Assembly: GCA_022496185.1 (NCBI GenBank)
Contig: WTXG01000133.1
Coordinates: 39,676-103,675, forward strand
DNA from: Multifurca ochricompacta
Taxonomy: Eukaryota > Basidiomycota > Agaricomycetes > Russulales > Russulaceae
Direction: 5' to 3'
DNA length: 64,000 nucleotides
The notes below the pieces were generated by a model. It had not been told where the DNA came from. It searched no databases and saw only the letters and a list, made by a program, of their open reading frames with translations. Positions 12,301 to 23,874 of this stretch are shown here, one piece after another (position 1 is the stretch's first letter; each line of letters opens with the position of its first letter). Position numbers and translations under genes: made by a program.

Positions 12301-14148
12301 ATATATCAGACTCCTCCATCTCAAATCATGGAACCATCCTCCCCTCCTAAAAGAACCAAGGCAATCAGAAAATCACAAAGGATTGCAGACAGAATTCCTC
12401 AACCTAATTTTCAGAGGACAAGTCCACGCTCTGAACGACGAGATAGGGCAATCCAAGAAGATTTAGACTTGGATACTGCACGTCCCAATCGGAATCGTCG
12501 TTTGAATCCTCGCTTCTACAATGAGGATAATGCAGAGTTCGTGCAAGGTTCTTCCAGACTTGGTCAGATGGATCTACTCAATGCTGCAGGATCGCCTTAT
12601 AGGGATCCTCTTACCTTTAAAGAAGCAATGGAGTCTGATAATGCCAGTGACTGGCTCGAGGCATGTCAATATGAAATTGATGCCTTAGAAAAACTTAAAG
12701 TGTGGCGCCTTGAAGACCTTCCTGAAGGTAGAAAGGCTGTAAAGTCCAAGTGGGTTTTTAAATTGAAAGCAGATGGACGCTTTCGTGCTAGGCTTGTAGC
12801 AAAAGGGTTCACCCAAATAGAGGGGGTGGACTTCGATGAAACTTTCTCCCCAGTCGCCAGATTTGAGTCTCTTAGACTGTTATTAGCGTTGGCCGCGCTT
12901 GAGGATTGGGAAATCCACCAGATGGATGTCAAATCGGCATTCTTACATGGCGACCTGGATGAGGAGATTTACATGGAGCAACCTGTTGGTTTCATCGCTG
13001 CTGGACAAGAGTCCAAAGTTTGTAGGCTACAGAAGGCTCTGTATGGCCTCAAACAAGCTTCCCGAGCATGGAACTTACAATTCCATGCAGTTCTCAATGA
13101 ACTGAGCTTTACTCGGACGTACTCTGATGCAGGAGTATATGTGTATCATCACCAAGAGGGGGATGATTCACTTTTCGTCATTTTATATGTTGATGACATC
13201 ACTATACTTGGGTCCTCCACTAAGAAGATTCAATGGCTGAAGGACTCTCTATCTAGCTGATATGAGATGACTGATCTTGGCGAAATCCAGTCCTACCTTG
13301 GAGTTAACATCACCAGGGACCATCCTAACAAGACACTGGATATCGACCAGACAGCCTATGTATCCTCCATAGTTGAGAGGTTTGGAATGGGGGATTCCAA
13401 CCCAGTATATACTCCTCTACCCTCTGGCGTTGATGTTCATTTGGTCAAGTTTGAAGACCAGGCATCTACCTCTGATATTAAAAGGTATCAGCAGTTAATG
13501 GGGTCTCTGCTTTGGGTGCAGATTGGAAGCAGACCCGACATTAGTTTTGCTGTTGCACGCCTTAGTCAATTTGCTTCCAACCCTTCCCAGCAGCACATGC
13601 AACTAGCAAAGTATGTCTTAGCCTATCTAAATGCTACAAAAGACTACAAGTTGCACTATTCTGGAGGGAATGGTGAAGTTGGCCTTCATGGCTTTGCGGA
13701 TTCCTCATGGGGAGATCAAGAGGACCGCCACTCCACCTCAGGCTACGTCTTTTTCCTTGCTAATGGAGCCATTAGTTGGTGTTCCAGGAAACAAAAGACA
13801 GTAGCACAGTCCACCACTGAAGCTGAGTATATGAGCCTTGCTGAGGCTTCAAATCAGGCAGCGTGGTACAGGATGTTCATGCAGGAATTGGGATATGAAG
13901 TTAGTTCACCCATACAACTGCATTGTGACAATAAGGGTGCAGTAGATCTTGCATTAAACCCTGTCACAGGAAGGCGATCAAAGCACATACCAATAAAGTA
14001 CCATGCCATTAGGGAGTATGTAGAATCGCACCAGATTGACTTGGTGCGAACTCCCACTGGAGAGATGCTGGCAGATGGCCTTACAAAGTCTCTGCCTAGA
14101 TCATCTTTTGATCTCATGGTAACTAGTTTTGGACTAGTGCTGGAATGA
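9309..14148 (+). pseudogene. Copia-1 Gag-Pol polyprotein, interrupted
   Basis: Removing the solo LTR and one target-site copy leaves one frame of 1442 codons with a single internal stop. Domains in order: Gag with L-D-G-S-N-W-Q-V-W; a CCHC zinc knuckle (C-F-Y-C-Q-K-P-G-H-K-S-N-A-C, about 10070-10115); aspartic protease L-D-S-G-A-T-S (near 10305); GAG-pre-integrase W-H-Q-R-M-G-H; and integrase with H-S-D-L, D-D-F-S-R-Y, then D-R-G-G-E-Y and Q-Q-N-G-R-A-E-R after the insertion. Next come reverse transcriptase with Y-V-D-D near 13190 and RNase H with H-C-D-N-K-G and T-E-A-E-Y-M. The stop at 13258 (S-S-TGA-Y-E-M) is a likely CGA-to-TGA change. The start at 9309 (M-P-S-S) is chosen over 9270 because it begins just before the Gag domain. 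Confidence 0.9.
10994..11502 (-). repeat. solo LTR of the Copia-1 family, reversed, inside Copia-1 pol
   Basis: The 509-bp sequence is the reverse complement of the Copia-1 LTR, flanked by CTGTT at 10989-10993 and 11503-11507. It splits the integrase domain; coding resumes in frame on the other side (K-D-L-F then T-P-V-F). A second element of the same family inserted here and later recombined to a solo LTR. Confidence 0.93.
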
Positions 14149-14391
14149 AGGAGCTGGAATCTGGAGACTTTGTTCACCAGTTTCACTTTCCCACCATGCC
14201 ACATGAGCACGTTCTCGACCTCGAGAGTGATGCAAGAGGTGTGTAGACTTGCATAAGCGAATCTACAACTCGTATGCAAAACTCACAAAGAGTTAGAGAA
14301 GTTGGATCTCTGGCTGGTGACATGTTCGTTCAATTGTGAACAGCAGTGTGCTCATTCAATTCATTCCATCTTATGATCGATGCCTTCACCA

Positions 14392-14399
14392 TGGAGGGA
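14392..14399 (+). other. Copia-1 polypurine tract
   Basis: The purine-rich GGAGGGA lies immediately 5' of the 3' LTR, the usual place for the plus-strand primer. Confidence 0.6.
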
Positions 14400-14908
14400 T
14401 GTTGACACAGGACGTGTCTGGAGATGCTTCAGGCATCTAAGGATCGCTTCAGCTGTAGAATAGATTAGATTAGATTTCGGAGTATCGGACTTTTTATGTT
14501 ATCTTTATTACACTTCCTTTTCTTCTTACTCAGCTGATTAGTGATGGACTTAGTAATGTGCAGTAAGCATGTGATATCTCTTTGGCCAATGGCCTTTATC
14601 CCTCTCTGTTTATTGTCCGGCACTTGTGGACTTATTCCCAGTGCGCACAGACCATTTCCCCTGGCCCCCATGGGTATATAAGGGTGTCTGTTTCGTCTCT
14701 TCCACTTCAGAGTTTCTTCAACCTCTGAAGTGTAAGTCCTACTATACTTTCTACCATACCTTTGACTAACCGTCTCTTGTAGATACTTGTCTTTCTAGGT
14801 CAGTAGAATAGTAATATAGAGTTTCTTCAACCTCTGAAGTATACTTGTCTTTCTAGCCTCACCGCTACTAACCACAGTCAGTATAACCAGCAGCATGATT
14901 GTTTCACA
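14400..14908 (+). repeat. Copia-1 3' LTR
   Basis: It has the same length and ends as 7862-8370. The differences seen (ATTGG/ATCGG, TCCAGC/TCCGGC, TTCATC/TTCGTC) are all transitions with T or A in the 5' copy. Confidence 0.93.
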
Positions 14909-15749
14909 CAAATCAGTTAGGCTAAGATCAGATAAGGATTAGATAAGAACTTTGGCATTTTCGCGCATTCTTGCTAGCCTCGAGAATGAGCCACCCACCC
15001 TCTTGTTCCAGAACTGGAGCATACAGTGGTCCCAGAATTGGACTTGGTGCTTCTTTTTCTCACTCTCATGAACTCTTTGGGTCTTCTTGTTTTTCCTACA
15101 TGTATCTTACTTTTGACAGTGGTCACAAGTCTTGTGCAGTAAGTGTAAAGGTACAAGATTAGATTTTATTTGTGCTTCAGGGCCTTGCCCAAATCATGCA
15201 ACTACTGCCAGTACATAGTAACTACTGTTGTGAACATGAGTGAAGGGGGGGAACCACCATGTGCAAAACCTCTTGGTAGAGGGAAACAAGAGAGACAATG
15301 TGCAATAGAGGAGTGGAGAGGGGAAGAGAGCCTGTGTGTTGGAGAAGAAAGGTGTACTTACCCATACTACCCAATGTCACCAACTCAGACTCTTAATCCA
15401 GCTTGCAAGGTCATCTTGCCAAAGGAGGCCTTGTGAAGGCCCACACATCCTGGATAAAGGTGAGCAAATCCTCAATGTAAGGTTTGCAAGTGAAGAGTAT
15501 GTGTCATGGAGGTTGGTCAAGTTCCAGAGCCCAGTCAGGCAGGAATTGGAGGTCCTGTCAACAGTCGGAGTAGAGGGGCTAGTAGAGGAGCGCATGAGGG
15601 AAGGTGAGCCAGTCTTTCATTGAAAATGTTGTCTATATGTCACATGACTTTGATTTGTAATGACTTTTTGTCGATCAACGATAACTTCCCTTTTTAAAAT
15701 AAATATTATTACAAATCACAGTCATGTGACAATATTACCACTTTAGGGA
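14909..15749 (-). mobile_element. interior of long-inverted-repeat element A
   Basis: This stretch matches the interior of element B (25440-26100). On the minus strand at 15377-15595 it holds a decayed copy of the shared coding fragment. A GTAAG-type donor lies at the same place as in B (reverse of CTTACC), so the fragment looks like an exon captured with its splice donor. Confidence 0.5.
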
Positions 15750-15915
15750 TGTCAGCGGTGGGGGAGAGTTGTACCGGTATCTTGGTTCAACAGAATTTGC
15801 CATTGTTTACTCTACATCATGTGTCTAACTGCTATCCCGGAACCTCTCTGTTGTTTACCTTATATCACGTGATTCGTCAAAGTGCTGGACAAATTGCATT
15901 CACTTGACTACCCCA

Positions 15916-16507
15916 GGATGTCAAACCAATTGAAGCATTCAAATGCTCGTCCTGGCATTGTCAAGGCTTCTCTCATGACCAAGCCCTATAATGATGAGCT
16001 CATCACTCTCACACACACAATCATTCGCCTCGTTCTTCGCAAGTAAAGTTTATCACGTTGGCATACATCTCTGGCATCAGTAGTGGCCCCTGCCTTCTAT
16101 TGATGACAAATTGACTGGACGGTGCATGGCAGATTGATCATGTCGCTCACTAAACACACTTGGTTCATTTGCAGTGACACGCTAGGATCAGCTGACTAGA
16201 TTTTTTGGGTTTCTTCCTCGTTGTTCTGGACTTTGGGAGAACATCAAAATTTTTCTCAAGACAGCAAGAAGGTCATTGAAGTAAAAGAATGTTGACTTAG
16301 AAACCATCATACGAAGCATCCAGACACGCACAGTGACGATAGCCAAGTTGTGTACACAGAAAGGGTTCACAGGCCGTTCATCTGTCTGGTTTAATTTTCA
16401 TTAATTAGATCCTGTATTGAAAGATAGATAGATTTTCAACGACAACATGTAGGATGCGATCAAGAATGAACCTCTTTGCGAAACCAAAGAATGACTTGGA
16501 GGCTGCC
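15916..16507. other. no recognisable gene
   Basis: Unique-looking sequence between element A and Copia-2; no motif seen. Confidence 0.4.
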
Positions 16508-16911
16508 TGTCGGAAATGGATCAATATGGCCAGGTCAGATCAATTGCTAAGTGTGTGGTACTAACAAGCGAGTTGTGTCTTGTGCAGTAGCACTAGGACT
16601 GTGTTTCATCTTCCTGTGAATACCTTGATACCTTACTTGATTAGACACAATCCTTTATTGTCTCGGTTACTATAAGCACACTCTTTTACAGTATTTAAAG
16701 ACGCTCTCACTGTACGGTTCACTTCAGTTCTGACCATCATAACTGAAGTGAGTATTCTGTTATCTTATCTTTACCTATGTAGCTAACACACACTAGTTAT
16801 AACTACCATTCTAGGTAAAGACTAATCAATATACAGTTCTGACCATCATAACTGAATTATAACTACCATTCTAGGTAGTTTGGATTATCTAACCTCAGGC
16901 TGCGTTCTTTA
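16508..16911 (+). repeat. Copia-2 5' LTR
   Basis: This 404-bp direct repeat matches 24525-24928. Short internal duplications (CAGTTCTGACCATCATAACTG and TATAACTACCATTCTAGGTA) each occur twice near the 3' end. Confidence 0.92.
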
Positions 16912-16923
16912 GGTTATGGGCCC
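16912..16923 (+). other. Copia-2 primer-binding site
   Basis: GGTTATGGGCCC directly after the LTR is identical to the Copia-1 site and complementary to an initiator tRNA-Met anticodon-arm segment. Confidence 0.8.
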
Positions 16924-18571
16924 TGGCTGTAACTGAATTAATCCAGAAGAAGATCGAATTTCATACACAAGCTTCCTTACTCAGTAATTCACGCATTTTT
17001 GCATCTCCCGATAAGGCAAGCCTCTGTTCTTTTGTAGTCCTATTCCCTGGTCCCTGGAACCAGTGGATCAGTGTAGACTGGGCCCCTCACTGGGCTTCGC
17101 GTGAGCCGTGCGATGGAGCGTGGTGACGCTGAAGCACGTGTGAGCAATCCCTAATCGGGACTGGACCCTTTGCGGTTCAGAGTGAACAGTTGGATACATC
17201 GGGACTTGATTGGTCTTCACGATCTGGGTCTGACAGCTCCTCTACCCAGATTGGAAATCGTCGCTTACACGCACCATGGCACCTGCATTCACTTTCCCAC
17301 CCTCTGCTGCAATCGAGATCCTAGATGGATCAAACTGGCCAGTCTGGTCAGTGCAAATGATGGCCCTGTTCTGTTTGAATGGCGTCTGGAACCACCTGCT
17401 TGAAGACAAGCCTGCTAGCCCTCCTGCTGACTGGGAGGCTACTGAAGGGGTTCTCTTAGCAATCCTCGAGCTCTATGCTCAGAAGGATGTCTGGACAGCC
17501 GTGGCAGATGATACTAAGTTTGTCACATGTAAAGCTAAATGGGACGAGCTCAAACGCGTCTATGGGGGAGTCGGATCTATGTCCGCATTCAATACTTGGT
17601 CTGCCCTCACCGGCACCGCACTGGACGAGTCCTCCCCCATGCTCCTGCAATTGCAGAAACTCAATGATGCCCACGTCACACTCAAGAACAACGAGATGGA
17701 GATTTCAGATCTCCAGTTCAGTTTCATCCTGATCAAGGCACTACCCGAATCATACTCTGTCATCACGTCCACCATATTAGCATCCGGATTGCCAAAGGAT
17801 CTTACCCCTCAGACTATCCAAGAGCGGATTCTGAATGAGGAAGGTTGTCGATCCGGTGGTTCCGCCTCACTCAACAAAGCCGCGCCCATCAAACAAAAGC
17901 ATGACAAGAAGAATACCAAATGTTTCTACTGTCAGAAGAAAGGGCACAAGGCTGTAGAGTGCTGGAAGAAGAAAAAGGATCTGGAGGAGAAGAAGGGATC
18001 GGAGACCATGCAGGCCAGTAACAAGGCCGTTAACGCGCACTTAGCAGTTCAGACAGCGTCTATCATAGAGATAGGCGATGACAATGACGATCTCCACGTT
18101 TCCTTGTACTCGGCTGTGCGATCACGTTGGATGATGGACTCTGGTGCAACGCATCATATCACCCCAAATCAGTCTGACTTCATTCAGTATACTCCGGCGG
18201 CTGGCATTGTATGCCTGGGAGACAACTCGAATGTGCAACAAATTGGGGTTGGGACTGTGGTATTCAAGACCACTGCAGGTAGTAGAGGTTCTGAGATCAC
18301 CCTAAGCAACGTGCTGCACATACCAGACGTTACAACGCGTTTCATTTCTACACGTGCACTTGCTCAGAAGGGGGCTCAGATCTCTTTTACAGATAAAATC
18401 TTTACAATCTCAGTCCGAGACTGGACGGTAGTGCAGGGTTACCTGGAGGACAACCTATACTGGCTGGATGCCTCCATGGCTGGACTCAATGCGCATGCTC
18501 AAGTGTCACAACCTATCGACATCTGGCATTGCCGCATGGGGCATATGTCGTACAACGCCCTCAAGCGGTAT

Positions 18572-19992
18572 TAGTGATTGGCAGGGGTAACCCTGGGGTA
18601 TCATCGTTGGTACCCGTACCCGTACCTGTACCCATCACTATGGGTATGGGTAACCCGCGGGTCACCCGTGAAAACGCGTGCAAGTTCTTTACTTGCATCG
18701 CACATTTCGGATACCCGGCCTGGGACTTCCCGGACCAAGAAGATACACAATGCGTTCATTTGTGGCTGCTTAAGATCCCTCAATGACTCTTATTTTATGT
18801 TCAGAAGATTAAGATAATTCATTATTCCATTTTTATTTTATTATTCTGCTTTCAATTTTATACAAGCACAACTAAAATACAGTATACAGAGATGATTAGA
18901 TAGGATGTTATAGAACATTGATGAAAAGCCTGTCAGATAACCACACAGAATGCAAAATAATTTGATGAACACATAGCAATTTGCAGGGGTAACCCCTGGA
19001 TAATTGTTTTGATACCTGGGTTACCCATAAAATGAAACACGTGCAAGTTCTTTACTTGCATTGCACATTTCGGACATCCGGCCCAGGACATCCCGGTCAA
19101 GGAGATACGCACTTGGACACAACACATTCATTTATGGCTACTCAAGATCCCTCAAAGATTCCTATTTTATGTTCATAAGATTAAGATAATTTATTATTCC
19201 ATTTTTATTTTATTATTCTGGTTTCAATTTTATACGAGTGTGACTGTTCTTTGCGTTTCTGCGCATTTTGGATAAATGGCCCAGGCCATCCCAGTCAAGG
19301 AGATAAGCACTTGGACACAACGCGTTCATTTATGGCTACTCAAGATCCCTCAAATATTGTTGGTTTATGTTCAGAAGATTAAAAGGATCTTTTATTTACA
19401 TTATTATTTTATTATTCTGGTTTCATTTCATACAAGCACGACTGTCCTGGTGCGTTTAAGTCAACCTTCCTTAATAGGAAGGAGGTCAGACCACCATGCG
19501 ATGCAATGTAGTCACTGCCCCATGCAGCTTGTAGATACACATGGGCCTTGTTTCAGCAAACTAATTTGATAATTAGATTACAATACAGTCTAAAGTAGTC
19601 TAGAGTGTATTTTAGATAGTGCCAGACTGGCAGAATTGGTTGCGTGTTAATAAAACAGATGTATCATGGTTTTCAAGAAAGTGGATCACTGATAAGGATT
19701 TTATTTTACATCGCACTGTTAATCTGCTTTGATATTTTGTAGGATAATACTAGAACATATTTAACACAACCCTGTAGCATACATCAGACGAGATCTTGTA
19801 TTTTTGTGGCTGCAGATGTGTTTTATCTCGGAAATTCTACTGATCTTGTCAATGCATAATCAGCACCTATACCCGCCAAACCCGCCGCGTGGGTACGGGT
19901 TTCCACAGGTTGGGAGCCGTATACCCGTACCCGTACCCGGCAAAACCCGTGGCGCTTACCCGCGCGGGTATGAAACCCTTTGACAATCACTA
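18572..19992. mobile_element. hAT-like non-autonomous element 1
   Basis: The 1421-bp insertion has terminal inverted repeats TAGTGATTG...CAATCACTA and an 8-bp target duplication AGCGGTAT (18564-18571) / AGCAGTAT (19993-20000). The 8-bp duplication and TAG ends indicate the hAT superfamily. Both subterminal regions (18600-18665, 19868-19980) carry runs of CCCGTA/GGGTAC. The interior holds three imperfect tandem copies of a roughly 200-bp unit (near 18690-18870, 19050-19245, 19255-19445). No transposase frame is present. Confidence 0.88.
18690..19445 (+). repeat. three degenerate internal repeats of hAT-like element 1
   Basis: Each copy includes GTTCATTTATGGCTACTCAAG or a close variant, then an AT-rich stretch TTATTTTATTATTCTG and a TTTATAC string. 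Copies differ by scattered substitutions. Confidence 0.75.
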
Positions 19993-22377
19993 AGCAGTAT
20001 CATGAATCCGTCAAGGGGATATCATTGGATGCTCCGATTGATCAACATCAGTCACCATGCCCCGGGTGTGAGCTCGGGAAACACACACAACTCCCCTTTA
20101 AGTCCTCTCACAAGCAATCGGACCAGCGGCTACAGATTGTTCACAGCGATCTGGCTGGGCCGATGCAAGTTCAGTCTATTCAAGGCGTGCTCTACATTGC
20201 AACATTTATCGACGACTACTCTAGACATGGTGTGGTCTACTTCCTCAGATCCAAAGATCAGTGTGCAACAGCATTTTGGAAATTCCTAGCTTGGGCTGAG
20301 ACTCAATCATCGGAAAAAATGCTGGCCTTGCACTCAGATCACGGGGGGGAGTACATGTCAGGCACGCTTAGAGCTGTACTGGACGAATGGGGGATCAAGC
20401 ATAAGTTGACGATGCTGGGATTGCCGCAACAAAACGGCATAGCCGAGAGATGGAACAGGACCATCATGGACAAGGCGCGCTCTATGTTACACAGCACTGG
20501 CCTGTCCCTTGGCTTCTGGGAGTTGGCAGTGGATACTGCCATTCACACTTACAACAGAACTCCCACCCGAACTATAGGTTGGCGCACGCCTCACGAGCTC
20601 TGGAGTGCTGGTCACACTCCAGACATCTCTTATTTCCGCGTCTTCAGATGCAAGGCATATGTTCATGTGCCTGAGAACAAGCGAAGAAAGCTCGATCCGA
20701 GATCAATCGAGATGACGCTTGTTGGGTATGAGCCAGGTTCTAAGGGTTACCAGCTATGGAACAAGAGTACCCGAGCAGTCGTCCTGTCGCGCGACGTGAC
20801 ATTCGACGAATGCTCCTTCCCATTTCAGGACAATGGTGAGCCATCCATTCGTTCTGATCAACCTAAGGCCCTGGAGGGGCCACTGGCCGTTACATTCCCT
20901 ATGGCTGTCCCTACGCAAACTCAAGGGGAGGTCGATTTGCCAAGGACGCCATCCCCTGTTGCCACACAAACCCCAAGTTCTGGTAATACAGTCTGGGCTA
21001 CCCCACCTTCATGCCCCACAATGCAAGAGCCCCCGCCCTGTGCCCCGCGCAACTGGTTTCTCTGGACTCAGCGGACCATTGTCCCCACTTTGGAGGACAT
21101 GCCCCCTTGGAGACTGCAAGAGAATCCTCGCAGGAATCCACGTTACTTTGGCGATGATAATGCTGAGTTAGGTGAGGATGGGCGACTCGGGCATCGTGCT
21201 TTGCTTGCGGTGGCTGCATATAGTGATCCGCTCACATATCGGGAGGCGATGAAGTCAGACTATGCTAGCGACTGGCAGGATGTGTGCCAATATGAAATGG
21301 ATGCACTAGCCAAAAATGGAACTTGGACACTGGTGGACTTACCGGCCGATCGGAAGGCTGTGAAGTCCAAGTGGGTTTTCAAGCGCAAGGCCAATGGACG
21401 CTTTCGCGCACGCTTAGTTGCTAAGGGATTCACGCAAATTCAAGGTATTGATTATGATGAAACATTTTCTCCAGTAGCCCAGTTCGAGTCTTTGAGACTG
21501 CTGCTAGTGTTGGCCGCGCTAGAGGATTGGGAGATCCATCAAATGGACGTCAAGTCGGCGTTCCTGAACGGACTACTGGATGAGGAAATTTATATGGAGC
21601 AACCGGAGGGTTTCATCACATCGGGCCAGACGAATAAGGTATGCCTACTGAAAAAGGCAATTTATGGACTCAAACAAGCCTCACGCGCATGGAACTTGCA
21701 ATTCCATGGAGTTCTATTGGAGCTCGGCTTCATGTGCACTTTCTCTGATGCTGGGGTATACATGCGTCGTCGCCAAGACGGGGAGGGTACAGCAATTATA
21801 ATCCTCTATGTCGACAACATCACTATCTTAGGTGATACTCTCAAGGAGGTTAACCGGATCAAGGGGATCTTATCTAAGCACTATGAAATGACAGATCTAG
21901 GTGAGATCGACTCATATCTTGGAGTCCAGATCACATGCGACTAGGGCCTAGCACGAGTGCACTCGTGAGTTACCCGGATCTGAACTTGTGGGTATTTAGA
22001 TTAGATAATCCCATACTCGGATCCGCATGAGTATGTTCCCACAGATCACCCGGAGCCGTGAGTCCTATACTCGCACAGATCCAAGTACTTGTGGGTATAC
22101 TTGTAGGTTTACTTGTAAGGTTTGAGGCAGCCAGAGATCTTCATCTTGCATACACAGAAAGAATATATATATTACTACAATCCCACAAAGTTTCAAGTCA
22201 GATCATGCATCCGATCCAAAATAAAACAAGAATCAGTTACAATATCTATAGAAATGCGAAAAAACGCAAAGTGTGGGGCGCGCCGATCAGACCGTGCATT
22301 GCCTTCCTATCTAGGAAGGTAGGCTTAAGAATGCACGCGTCGGCACATGTCGGTACAGAGATGCTGGGATCACGCCT

Positions 22378-22735
22378 AATTGATAAGATCAAAAACACGT
22401 TCACAATTAATTAGATACTTAGGATATACATCTAAGTGATAAGATCAAAAATGTGTTCACAGTTAATTAGATACTTGGGATATACATCTAATACAAGTGA
22501 TAAGATCAAAATGCGTTCACAATTAATTAGATACTTAGGATGTACATCTAAGTGATAAGATCAAAAATGTGTTCACAGTTAATTAGATACTTAGGATATA
22601 CATCTAATACAAGTGATAAGATCAAAAATGCATTCACAATTAATTAGATGCTAAAGATATACATCTAAGATAATACAAGTGATAAGATCAAAACACGTTC
22701 ACAATTAAATAGATACAAGTGATAAAATCAATTCT
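22378..22735 (+). repeat. tandem array, about 40-66 bp unit, about 6.5 copies
   Basis: Each unit begins GTGATAAGATCAAAA, contains TTCACAATTAATTAGATAC and ends CATCTAA, with or without a TACAA tail. Alternate copies resemble each other (ACAATTAATT versus ACAGTTAATT), so the array probably grew by duplication of a two-unit block. Confidence 0.85.
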
Positions 22736-22777
22736 GCATAACCCTATATATAATATATTGTGTGTCTTTACCAGTGA

Positions 22778-22853
22778 GGCTGGGTGGCTTAGTGGTTAGA
22801 GCACTGGACCAAGCTTGTTCCCGGAGGTCTTAGGTTCAATCCATGTTTCAGCC
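22778..22853 (+). repeat. tRNA-like sequence, probably a tRNA-derived SINE head
   Basis: The 76-nt segment starts GGCTGGG and ends TTCAGCC, which pair over seven positions including G-T pairs. It has a D-arm and a polymerase III A box (TGGCTTAGTGG) and B box (GGTTCAATCC). The anticodon arm does not fold properly and the T stem is imperfect. It is followed by an AT-rich tail with an A run (22878-22915). So it is a tRNA pseudogene or SINE rather than a functional tRNA. Confidence 0.7.
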
Positions 22854-23295
22854 ATTTCTGTTCTAGGTTGACAAGCCTAGTAAAAAAATAATTTTATATA
22901 ATAATATTCCCACGAGTATTCCACGAGTACCCGTGCGGGTACCCAGGGTGCCAAAATCAATACCCGGATCCGCATGAGTATTTTCCCATGGATCACCCGG
23001 ATCCACGAGTATCAATACCTGTGAGTTTTCCCACGGCTCTACTCAAAAAACTCGCAAGTTACCCGGACTTGTGCTATGCCCTACACGCAACAGATCTATC
23101 AAGCGTCTGGAAATTGATCAATCACAGTACATTGGAGAGATCGTTGCACGCTTTGGGATGGTGGATGCGAACCCCGCGTGCACACCACTCCCTGCTGGGG
23201 CAGATGTCCATCTGGTAAAGCACACTGAACAGGCTACTCAAACAGAAATCACTTATTATCAACAAATTATTGGGAGCCTTCTGTATGTGCAAATT

Positions 23296-23874
23296 TGTTA
23301 CATCCGGTGCGGGACGTTCCACATGACTTGTGTGACAGCGTGATACAGAGGTTCGGATAAGAGACCAATAAGATCTCTTGGAGTGAAATGTGATGAGTCA
23401 AAGTCAAAGAGGCTGTACTCTAAGACGATGGTGAGCAGAGAGTGCCAAAAGCACTGAGACAGGCAGACATTCAAGAGACAAGGGAGAGTCCAGAAGACTA
23501 GCACCGATGTATTCAATAAGTCGAGTCTGAGCTCTACAGTGTAAACTATAGTCGACTTATATACGTAAGAAGATGGGCATCTACTGATAAGGATCACGGA
23601 GTCAGGTGGGCCCAAATATATGGAAGCGGAGGGCGTAAAGCCTAGCTTCTACTGATAGGGAATTAAGTAAATGTCCGGTCATATGATAAGGAGATAAGCG
23701 ATAAGAGAAAATGTCAAAGGGTAATCATAAGCAAACAAGAGGGTCACGGGGATGGACGGAGAGCATGTGACAGATCCCATGATGGAGACGTGATCTGGTA
23801 ATGAAGTGTAGGCGGTAGCAAGGGGTCGTCATTGGGCAGGAAAAAGAAAGTAGGAAGAGATGGGGTTCGTAACA
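23296..23874. repeat. solo LTR of another retrotransposon family
   Basis: The 579-bp insertion starts TGTTACAT and ends CGTAACA, with a 5-bp duplication AAATT (23291-23295 and 23875-23879). It contains no coding sequence. The TG...CA ends and 5-bp duplication fit an LTR retrotransposon reduced to a solo LTR. Family not assigned; Ty3/gypsy is possible. Confidence 0.85.

Larger units (their letters stand above)
7862..14908 (+). mobile_element. Ty1/copia LTR retrotransposon Copia-1 (complete, disabled)
   Basis: Two 509-bp LTRs (TGTTGACA...TTTCACA) flank a single Gag-Pol frame, with a 5-bp target duplication CAAAT at 7857-7861 and 14909-14913. By eye I counted only three differences between the LTRs, all transitions, so the insertion is young. 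It is disabled by a reversed solo LTR at 10994-11502 and a TGA at 13258-13260. It sits inside long-inverted-repeat element A. Confidence 0.93.
7542..15915. mobile_element. long-inverted-repeat element A, interrupted by Copia-1
   Basis: The left arm (about 7542-7742) and right arm (about 15750-15915) are inverted repeats that can be followed for more than 150 bp. Shared landmarks are the strings GATACCGGTAC, AACTCTCCCCCAC and AATCACGTGATATAAGG. The interior right of Copia-1 (15100-15640) matches the interior of element B at 25440-26100, including the string AGTGTAAAGGTACAAGAT. Without the 7-kb Copia-1 insertion the element would be about 1.3 kb. It encodes no transposase that I can see, so it is non-autonomous. 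Exact ends are uncertain because the arms differ by a short insertion beside AACTCTCCCCC. Confidence 0.6.
21942..23083. mobile_element. hAT-like non-autonomous element 2
   Basis: The 1142-bp insertion has inverted ends TAGGGCCTAGCAC / TAGGGCATAGCAC and an 8-bp duplication CATGCGAC (21934-21941) / CACGCAAC (23084-23091), consistent with hAT. Subterminal regions are rich in CCCGGATCCGCATGAGTA-like strings. It encloses a roughly 60-bp tandem array (22378-22735) and a tRNA-like sequence (22778-22853). No transposase frame is present. Confidence 0.88.
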
